Shown here in pieces: positions 58,334 to 64,000 of a stretch of DNA of 64,000 nucleotides. Every line of letters starts with the position of its first letter. Position 1 is the first letter of the stretch. The stretch spans positions 62,001 to 126,000 of the forward strand of contig SZPC01000006.1 of the NCBI GenBank assembly GCA_030263475.1. Direction: 5' to 3'. The position numbers and the translations under genes were made by a program. This DNA is from OLB4 sp002050165 (GTDB lineage: Bacteria > Bacteroidota > Ignavibacteria > Tepidaquicellales > Tepidaquicellaceae). The notes below the pieces were generated by a model, which saw nothing but the letters and a program-made list of their open reading frames with translations, did no database searches and was not told where the DNA came from.

Positions 58334-59178
58334 ATGACGGTAAGACCAATGTTTCATTTGTAATTGTTACCTGGAACAGTAAGAATGAAATAGCCGAATG
58401 TATCCGGTCGGTTAAAAGTGATGTCCCGCAAGCAGAGTTGATTATTGTTGATAACCATTCATCTGACGGAACAATTGAAATATTAGAAAAATTGTGTTCT
58501 GAATTTTCAGGGATAAGGGTAATATTAAATGAGGATAATTTCGGTTATACTAAGGCATGTAATCAGGCGATGAAACTTGCTACTGGTGACTATATTTTCC
58601 TCCTCAATCCTGATACAATATTAACGAATGGAGTTACGGGTACACTAATCAGTAGCATGAAGAACGAAATTTGCGCAGCAGCACCGCAATTAATAAATGA
58701 TGACGGTTCAGTTCAATTCTCCTGCCGTACATTCCCTCGTTACAGGGATATGTATTTTGAAATTTTTCAATTGCCACGATTATTCCCCGCAAGTTCATTT
58801 TTCAATCGTTGGAAAATGGGTGGATTCAGTCATGACGAAAGCAAATTAGTTGATCAGCCTATGGCAGCAGCGTTAATACTGAAACGGGAGATATTAGCGA
58901 AGGTTGGTTTTATGGATGAGAGATTTTTTATGTTTTTTAACGATGTTGATCTATGTAAATCGGTGAGCGATGCAGGCGGAAAAATTTTATTTAATCCGGA
59001 TGCAAAAATATCGCACTCCAAAGGTGTTAGCGTTTTTAAAGTCCGTAAACAAATGATTGATATTTGGAAAAAGGATTGTCTTTCATATTTTGAAAAATAT
59101 TTTGGTCTGAATTTAAAGTTTTATGTGTTCAGAGTTGTATTAAGTTTTGTTACATTTATCAGAAATCTAACTGCATAA
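58330..59178 (+). CDS. GT2 glycosyltransferase, rhamnosyltransferase-like
   Basis: A 282-residue GT-A enzyme with FVIVTWNSKNEI, IVDNHSSDGT, NFGYTKACNQAM, the metal site LLNPDT (a DxD variant N-P-D) and FMFFNDVDLCKSV. This subset resembles dTDP-rhamnosyl- and other cell-surface glycan transferases. No membrane helix is certain, though the last 25 residues are hydrophobic. It sits between an exported peptidase and a nitrilase-type gene, with one- to four-base spacing, and has no glycan neighbours, so its role is unclear. Confidence 0.85.
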   Translation: MNDGKTNVSFVIVTWNSKNEIAECIRSVKSDVPQAELIIVDNHSSDGTIEILEKLCSEFSGIRVILNEDNFGYTKACNQAMKLATGDYIFLLNPDTILTNGVTGTLISSMKNEICAAAPQLINDDGSVQFSCRTFPRYRDMYFEIFQLPRLFPASSFFNRWKMGGFSHDESKLVDQPMAAALILKREILAKVGFMDERFFMFFNDVDLCKSVSDAGGKILFNPDAKISHSKGVSVFKVRKQMIDIWKKDCLSYFEKYFGLNLKFYVFRVVLSFVTFIRNLTA

Positions 59179-59179
59179 A

Positions 59180-60028
59180 ATGAAAGTTGCCGTTGCGCAA
59201 ATTAATAGTGTCCTTGGCGATTTTGAGAAAAATATAAATCACCATGCGGAATTTTGTCAGATAGCAATCTCTGAAAATGCTGATGTGATAGTCTTCCCGG
59301 AGTTATCTTTGACAGGCTATTCGCTTAAAGATTTGAATTACGCAATAGCACTCAATCCCGGAACAACCGATAAACTTGACCGTCTAAAAAAACTCAGTCA
59401 GGATATCTCAATTATCTGCGGTTTTGCGGAAATGGGAGAGGATTACGGTATTTACAACTCTGCCATGTATATTGAAAGTGGCGAGATAAAGTTTACACAC
59501 AGAAAAAACTATCCACCGACTTACGGTTTGTTTGAAGAGTACAGATATTTCTCATCCGGAGATGTCTGTAAAGCCCATGACACAAAATTAGGTAGGGTTG
59601 GTTTATTAGTATGCGAAGATCTGTGGCACATTTCGTTACCTTACTTACAGGCGCTTGACGGCGCTCAGGTTTTATTTGGAATTGCCGCTTCACCAACCAG
59701 ACTCACAGCAGATACCGGGGATTTCAAAAATGATACAATCAATTCTGAGCAACACCGGGTTTTTTCAAGGTTATTATCCGTTTATTTTGTCTTTTCAAAC
59801 AGGGTAGGATATGAAGATGGAATTAACTTTTGGGGTGGAAGCGAAATTATTGATCCATTCGGTAGAATTATATCGAAGGCGAAATTGTTTGAAGAAGATA
59901 TTATTTACGCAGAGATAAACCGTGGAGAAATAATGAGGGCAAGACAACAGGCAAGACATTTTCTCGATGAAGATATAAACTTAACCATCAATAATCTTGT
60001 TAGAATCAGAGAGAGTAGGAACAAATAA
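59180..60028 (+). CDS. Carbon-nitrogen hydrolase (nitrilase superfamily)
   Basis: A 282-residue cytosolic amidase-type protein with the catalytic triad E41 (FPELSLTGY), K109 (HRKNYPPTYG) and C145 (LLVCEDLWH). The sequence is closest in feel to the glutaminase part of glutamine-dependent NAD synthetase and related amidases, and nadB is three genes upstream, but it has no synthetase domain. It may be a stand-alone amidase acting on an unknown amide. It lies one base after the GT2 gene. Confidence 0.85.
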   Translation: MKVAVAQINSVLGDFEKNINHHAEFCQIAISENADVIVFPELSLTGYSLKDLNYAIALNPGTTDKLDRLKKLSQDISIICGFAEMGEDYGIYNSAMYIESGEIKFTHRKNYPPTYGLFEEYRYFSSGDVCKAHDTKLGRVGLLVCEDLWHISLPYLQALDGAQVLFGIAASPTRLTADTGDFKNDTINSEQHRVFSRLLSVYFVFSNRVGYEDGINFWGGSEIIDPFGRIISKAKLFEEDIIYAEINRGEIMRARQQARHFLDEDINLTINNLVRIRESRNK

Positions 60029-60044
60029 ACACATTTAAAAATAA

Positions 60045-60069
60045 AACTATATTATTTAACTTTATAGTT
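60045..60069. promoter_or_regulatory. Inverted repeat in front of hrcA, candidate operator
   Basis: Seven-base arms AACTATA (60045-60051) and TATAGTT (60063-60069) with an 11-base spacer end 15 bases before the hrcA start. HrcA normally binds CIRCE (TTAGCACTC, nine bases, GAGTGCTAA), which is absent here. Size and place suit an operator, but AT-rich chance matches are common. Confidence 0.3.
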
Positions 60070-60084
60070 GCTCTTGTACTTAAA

Positions 60085-61128
60085 ATGACAGTAACAGATC
60101 TAACATATCGCGAGAAAGAAGTTTTAAAGTTTATCATTGAAAACTTCGTAAAATCTGCTTTGCCGGTAGGTTCAAGGAACGTTTCCAAACAAACTGAACT
60201 TAACTTGTCCCCTGCATCAATAAGGAATATAATGAGCGATTTGGAGGAAATGGAGCTCATATCTACGCCGCATACATCGGCCGGGAGAATTCCAACAGAC
60301 AAGGGTTACAGATTTTATGTAGATTCACTGATGAAAGATGAGAAACTTTCGGAAGAAGAGAAAAAGTACCTTAACACATTATTTAACGATAGCGAAAATA
60401 TAGGTTACGATAACACGAAAGTTTTTTCGGAGATTTCACTGATCCTCGGAAAAATTTCGCATCAACTTACAATTGTAACGCAACCGTTCCTTAATGACGG
60501 AGTACTTGAAAGTATAGAGCTGGTAAGCCTTTCATCAAGTAAAATCCTTGTAGTCCTTAATATCTCAGGCGGATTCGTCAAGACTGTTATAATGGAAATT
60601 GACATTGAAGTTAGTCGCCGGAAATTAGTGGCATTCGGGTTATACCTGAACGAGAAATTAAGCGGTTTGTCCTTAAAAGTTATTAAGGAAACTTTTATCG
60701 AGCGAGTGAAAGATTCCGCTACGATTGATTCAAACCTCATTCAGATGTTCATAAACAGCAAAGATAAAATTTACGGCGATACTGATGCTGATAATAAGAT
60801 CTTTGTTGGAGGGCGTGGGGAAATTATACTTCAACCTGAATTTGATGATCCGGCAAGTTTCAAGAAAATCGTAGATATCGCCGAAGACAGAAACCTTGTT
60901 GTACACGTGTTGAATAATAGTGGGATAAAGGATAATACCGTTATGGTTAAGATTGGCGAAGAGATAAGAGAAGGGAAGCTAAAAGATTACAGTCTGATTG
61001 TCTCCTCTTATAAAATGGGTGACGTTTCAGGAAATGTTGGTATTATCGGACCTAAGCGGATCAATTATGCAAAGATGATTACCCTTTTGAAATATACGTC
61101 ACAGTTATTATCAGAAATAAAAACATAA
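60085..61128 (+). CDS. hrcA: Heat-inducible transcription repressor HrcA
   Basis: HrcA represses chaperone genes and is stabilised by GroEL. The 347-residue protein has the N-terminal winged helix (REKEVLKFIIENFVKSALPV, NLSPASIRNIMSDLEEMELI, HTSAGRIPTDKGYRFYVD), a GAF-like middle and the C-terminal part ending IGPKRINYAKMI. All diagnostic motifs are intact. It heads hrcA-grpE-dnaJ with gaps of 14 and 18 bases. No CIRCE element is seen in front of the operon. Confidence 0.94.
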   Translation: MTVTDLTYREKEVLKFIIENFVKSALPVGSRNVSKQTELNLSPASIRNIMSDLEEMELISTPHTSAGRIPTDKGYRFYVDSLMKDEKLSEEEKKYLNTLFNDSENIGYDNTKVFSEISLILGKISHQLTIVTQPFLNDGVLESIELVSLSSSKILVVLNISGGFVKTVIMEIDIEVSRRKLVAFGLYLNEKLSGLSLKVIKETFIERVKDSATIDSNLIQMFINSKDKIYGDTDADNKIFVGGRGEIILQPEFDDPASFKKIVDIAEDRNLVVHVLNNSGIKDNTVMVKIGEEIREGKLKDYSLIVSSYKMGDVSGNVGIIGPKRINYAKMITLLKYTSQLLSEIKT

Positions 61129-61142
61129 AAACATTCATAAAT

Positions 61143-61703
61143 ATGGAAGAGAAAATTGAACAAAGCAACGAAGTAGATAAAAAACTCCGGCAGACTACAG
61201 AAGATGACCTTGAAAAAGAAGAAGTAGATAATGTAGGCAATACATTAAATCCTGACATTTACGATAAACCGGATGAAGCAGAAAAATATAAAGATCTTCT
61301 GTTACGCACTAAAGCTGAGTTTGAAAATTACAAGAAGCGAACTGAAAATGAAATTCAAAGCTATATTAAATATGCCTCTGAAAACGTTCTGAAGGAATTG
61401 CTACCGGTATATGACGATATTTGTCGCTCTGTTGAATCTGTTGAAAAAGGTGAAACTAAAGATTATGAAAACCTTAAGCAGGGAATTGAAATGATTAAAT
61501 CAAAATTCTGGAAAGTTCTTCAGGAAGAGGGTATAACTGAAATTAATTCATTTGGACAACCTTTTAATGTAGATACAAGCACAGCAATGCTTCAGGTTGA
61601 AAGGGAAAACACGGAGCCCAATACGGTTGTTGAAGTTATTGAAAAAGGTTACAAGCTTAAAGACAGGGTGATTATTTTTGAGAAAGTAATAGTTTCAAAA
61701 TAA
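61143..61703 (+). CDS. grpE: Nucleotide exchange factor GrpE
   Basis: GrpE releases ADP from DnaK. The 186-residue protein has an acidic disordered N-terminus (about 1-50), a long coiled-coil helix (YKDLLLRTKAEFENYKKRTE), and the C-terminal beta-domain with EINSFGQPFNVDTSTAML and VIEKGYKLKDRVI. It is between hrcA and dnaJ and shares their transcript. dnaK is not in the window. Confidence 0.94.
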   Translation: MEEKIEQSNEVDKKLRQTTEDDLEKEEVDNVGNTLNPDIYDKPDEAEKYKDLLLRTKAEFENYKKRTENEIQSYIKYASENVLKELLPVYDDICRSVESVEKGETKDYENLKQGIEMIKSKFWKVLQEEGITEINSFGQPFNVDTSTAMLQVERENTEPNTVVEVIEKGYKLKDRVIIFEKVIVSK

Positions 61704-61721
61704 CGATAACGGAATTTTAAA

Positions 61722-62873
61722 ATGACAAAAAGAGATTTTTACGAAATTCTTGAGATTGAAAAAACTGCGTCAGCTGAAGAGATAAAATCTGCTTATAGGA
61801 AGAAAGCAATGAAATATCACCCTGACCGTAATCCGGGTGATCAATCTGCTGAGGAGAAATTCAAAGAAGCAGCAGAGGCTTATGAGGTATTAAAAGATCC
61901 GAACAAGAGAGCAAGGTACGATCAATACGGACACCAGGGAGTCAATGGAACTGGATTTAGCGGCTTCCATGACATTAACGATATATTCGCACACTTCAGC
62001 GATATTTTTAGCGGTGTCGGCGGGAGCATTTTCGATGATTTTTTTGGCGGCGGATCGCGCGGAAGGTCACGAACACGTTCACGAGGTATCGCAGGATCTG
62101 ACCTGAAAGTTGAAGTATCACTCTCGCTGAAGGAAATTGCGGAAGGTACGGAGAAAATTATTAAATTAAAGAAGTATAAAACCTGCTCAACATGTAACGG
62201 AATTGGTGCAAGCTCGGAAGACGCTTATATTCAATGCAGCAATTGTGGCGGATCGGGAGAAATCAGACAGGTATCGAGATCAATTTTCGGTCAATTCGTT
62301 AATGTGAACTCCTGTTCGGCTTGTAATGGGGAAGGTAGAATTATTAAAGAGAAATGTCCCGATTGTCACGGTGAAGGAAGATTACGAAATGATGTAAAAA
62401 TTAAAGTAAAAATTCCGCCCGGTGTTTCCGAAGGGCAATATATCCCGCTCAGAAATCAGGGTAATGCGGGAATTCGTGGTGGAGAGAACGGCGACCTTTA
62501 CGTATATATCAGGGAGAAACGGGACGATAACTTTATCAGGGATGGAGACGATATAATATTTAATTTAAAGATTTCAATCGTTGATGCCATAATGGGGGCT
62601 GAGGTATTTGTTCCGCTCCTTGACGGAAAAACAACTGTAAAAATTGCTCCGGGGACTGAGCACGGGACTATTATAAAAGTTAAAGATAAAGGTATAAGGC
62701 ATCTCAATGAATTTGGCAATGGTGATCAACTTGTCAAAGTTCATATCGTCATCCCCAAAAAGATCTCCTCTAAGGAGAAAGAGTTATTAAAGCAACTCGG
62801 AAAGATGGATAATTTCAAACCTGTCGGCGAGAAGAAGTCTGAAAAAAGTTTTCTCAACTCAATTTTCAACTGA
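61722..62873 (+). CDS. dnaJ: Chaperone DnaJ
   Basis: DnaJ delivers substrates to DnaK and stimulates its ATPase. The 383-residue type I protein has the J domain (DFYEILEIEKTASAEEIKSA, HPD in YHPDRNPG), a Gly/Phe-rich linker, four zinc-finger repeats CSTCNGIG, CSNCGGSG, CSACNGEG and CPDCHGEG, and the C-terminal substrate domains. It ends the heat-shock operon at a small hairpin. Confidence 0.95.
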   Translation: MTKRDFYEILEIEKTASAEEIKSAYRKKAMKYHPDRNPGDQSAEEKFKEAAEAYEVLKDPNKRARYDQYGHQGVNGTGFSGFHDINDIFAHFSDIFSGVGGSIFDDFFGGGSRGRSRTRSRGIAGSDLKVEVSLSLKEIAEGTEKIIKLKKYKTCSTCNGIGASSEDAYIQCSNCGGSGEIRQVSRSIFGQFVNVNSCSACNGEGRIIKEKCPDCHGEGRLRNDVKIKVKIPPGVSEGQYIPLRNQGNAGIRGGENGDLYVYIREKRDDNFIRDGDDIIFNLKISIVDAIMGAEVFVPLLDGKTTVKIAPGTEHGTIIKVKDKGIRHLNEFGNGDQLVKVHIVIPKKISSKEKELLKQLGKMDNFKPVGEKKSEKSFLNSIFN

Positions 62874-62879
62874 TGATTT

Positions 62880-62905
62880 AGTGCCGGAAGTTGAACTCCG
62901 GCTCT
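62880..62905. terminator. Hairpin between convergent dnaJ and ruvA
   Basis: A GC-rich stem GCCGGA (62883-62888) and TCCGGC (62897-62902), extended by two further pairs after one mismatch, follows the dnaJ stop by about ten bases. The tail is only moderately T-rich. Confidence 0.5.
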
Positions 62906-62987
62906 GAATTTCATTTCCGATTTTCAATACTCAAATTTAAACTTTTGCAAACGAAGTTTCTGTTGTCCGGGTGTGGGTTAAGTTCAG

Positions 62988-63593
62988 TTAGGAGTTCAAT
63001 GCGCGTTTTAACAGTTCTTCAGTTGAGAGTTTATGCGCATCGTTGTTTTTTAAAATATCGCGAATAATTTTTTCAGCCTCTTGCCTCTGAAAGCCGAGAT
63101 TCAGCAGTGCATTGAGCGTTTCAATGCGTACTTTTTCAGAATCAGTGTAAATCGTCGAAATTCCATCTGCACTTTTCTCTAATGAATCTATCTTGAATAT
63201 CTTATCCTTCAAAGTCATTGAAATTAGTTCGATTTTCTTTTGACCAAGGCCGGGTATTTTAATTGAACGGGTTGAGATATTTCCTGAGATCAATCCGACA
63301 ATTTCGTTGAAGTTTAAGTGAGAAATAATCGTATGAGCCAATTTAGTTCCCACACCGCTAACTGTCAGCAAAAGTTTGAATATTTCCCGTTCGCGTTCAT
63401 CAGAAAAACCAAACAACAACATTGAATTCTCTTTGACGTCGAGGTGAGTTAACACCGTTAATTCGTTTCCCGGCTGAAGCGGAAGTGAGGCTATTGATTT
63501 TGAAACTGAAATACCATATCCCACGCCGTTTACATCGAGGTGAAGTTCACCGTTGCTGTAACTGACAATTTTTCCTGTCAGGCTAACTATCAT
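62988..63593 (-). CDS. ruvA: Holliday junction helicase subunit RuvA
   Basis: RuvA binds Holliday junctions and recruits RuvB. The 201-residue protein has the N-terminal OB-like domain (MIVSLTGKIVSYSNGELHLD), two helix-hairpin-helix motifs (LLLTVSGVGTKLAHTIIS and ISTRSIKIPGLGQKKIELIS), and the flexible C-terminal domain III that contacts RuvB. It starts two bases after the ruvC stop, so the two are co-transcribed. ruvB is not in the window. Confidence 0.94.
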   Translation of the reverse strand: MIVSLTGKIVSYSNGELHLDVNGVGYGISVSKSIASLPLQPGNELTVLTHLDVKENSMLLFGFSDEREREIFKLLLTVSGVGTKLAHTIISHLNFNEIVGLISGNISTRSIKIPGLGQKKIELISMTLKDKIFKIDSLEKSADGISTIYTDSEKVRIETLNALLNLGFQRQEAEKIIRDILKNNDAHKLSTEELLKRALNS

Positions 63594-63595
63594 CG

Positions 63596-64000
63596 TCAGT
63601 TTCTGTTGAAAATTTTATCCGGATTTGAGAGGATAAAATCAGACCAGCTTACTTTGGATTTTTCAGAAACAAGCATATTCAGGTGGTCTGACCTTTTGAA
63701 GCTGTGACAAAGAGCGACTGCGAGCGCGTCGGAAATATCGTGTGTATCAAGTTCCGTTTTAATAGACAGAATTGATTTCACAACACTGCTCACCGTGCTT
63801 TTGGTAGATGCACCGTTACCGGTAATTGATTTTTTAATCTCCCTTGGCGAATATTCCGATACGGGGATGTTCTGATTCAGTGCTGCAATTATTGCAACTC
63901 CCCGCGCCTGACCTAACTTCAGCAGAGATTGGACATTCTTACCGTAAAATGCAGTTTCAATTGCGAATTCCTGAGGTTTGTATTTTATAATTTTTTCTGT
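63596..64000 (-). CDS. ruvC: Crossover junction endodeoxyribonuclease RuvC, 5' end outside window
   Basis: RuvC resolves Holliday junctions. Only the last 134 codons are present; the frame is open to the window edge at 64000. Readable family motifs are EFAIETAFYGKN, LKLGQARGVAII, EYSPREIKKSITGNG and the C-terminal DISDALAVALCH with the late catalytic acids. A GTG at 63793 is internal to this gene, not its start. It precedes ruvA on the minus strand. Confidence 0.93.
   Translation of the reverse strand, partial: TEKIIKYKPQEFAIETAFYGKNVQSLLKLGQARGVAIIAALNQNIPVSEYSPREIKKSITGNGASTKSTVSSVVKSILSIKTELDTHDISDALAVALCHSFKRSDHLNMLVSEKSKVSWSDFILSNPDKIFNRN

Noticed and set aside
60029..60084. CIRCE element in front of hrcA
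   Set aside because: Neither TTAGCACTC nor GAGTGCTAA nor a close variant is present; only the unrelated AT-rich repeat is seen.
63596..63793. A separate 65-residue gene at the right end
   Set aside because: Translating further toward 64000 gives continuous RuvC motifs, so this is only the C-terminal part of a truncated ruvC.
1..64000. CRISPR arrays, tRNA or rRNA genes, insertion sequences, prophage or defence islands
   Set aside because: I found no regularly spaced repeats, cloverleaf sequences, transposase or integrase motifs, or known defence proteins in the window.

Overview
The window reads as a gene-dense chromosomal segment of a Bacteroidota/Chlorobiota-type bacterium, most like the Ignavibacteria side of that group (inference from gene content, no search run). 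Pointers are a PorZ-like type IX secretion protein with a C-terminal sorting-type domain, BshA (bacillithiol), a eukaryote-type citrate synthase, lipid A and Lpt genes of a Gram-negative envelope, a TonB-type receptor, an HrcA repressor (rare in Bacteroidia, usual in Chlorobi relatives), low G+C, few Shine-Dalgarno sites and frequent TTG starts. I see no tRNA, rRNA, CRISPR array, insertion sequence or prophage. Nearly all of it is ordinary core genome; the distinctive parts are the accessory glycan, amino-acid-lyase and lipid-headgroup modules.

Layout. 0-9 kb: glycine C-acetyltransferase (kbl), citrate synthase, a 1488-residue hybrid histidine kinase with six PAS domains, and hflX. 9-15 kb: a five-gene minus-strand glycan operon (GT4, methyltransferase, GT-C enzyme, methyltransferase-GT2 fusion, GT87). 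15-21 kb: porZ-like gene with hisA, then hutI and bshA. 21-28 kb: an RND efflux pump pair, then a secreted alpha/beta hydrolase, a META-domain lipoprotein and a PNGase F-like glycoamidase. 28-35 kb: minus-strand pepA, nrnA, panB, lpxA, a polyprenyl-phosphate-type GT2 and rlmD. 35-39 kb: kdsD-lptC-lptA-like-namZ. 39.6-45.8 kb: dnaN-recF-dciA-gyrB followed by an outer-membrane protein and uppP. 45.8-51.4 kb: tyrosine phenol-lyase and tryptophanase side by side, downstream of rhomboid, nucleotidyltransferase and CDP-alcohol phosphatidyltransferase genes. 51.6-64 kb: a TonB-type receptor, then nadB, M1 aminopeptidase, GT2, nitrilase, hrcA-grpE-dnaJ, and ruvA with the 3' part of ruvC at the edge.

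How genes work together. kdsD (Kdo synthesis), lpxA (lipid A) and lptC/lptA-like (LPS transport) form an LPS set. The GT2 half of the 10.3-11.7 kb fusion probably makes a polyprenyl-phosphate sugar, which the neighbouring multi-membrane-span GT-C enzymes could use as donor outside the inner membrane. The nucleotidyltransferase/CDP-alcohol phosphatidyltransferase pair looks like a two-step route to a phosphodiester-linked polar lipid or solute. The two lyases convert tyrosine to phenol and tryptophan to indole, each also giving pyruvate and ammonia. hrcA-grpE-dnaJ is a heat-shock unit without dnaK and without a recognisable CIRCE element.

The best candidates for a second look are the tpl/tnaA pair whose specificity residues have diverged at aligned positions, the methyltransferase-glycosyltransferase fusion in the GT-C operon, the PNGase F-like enzyme, the unfused cytidylyltransferase/CDP-alcohol transferase pair, and two palindromes in front of dnaN and hrcA. 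None of these amounts to a clearly new system from sequence reading alone.
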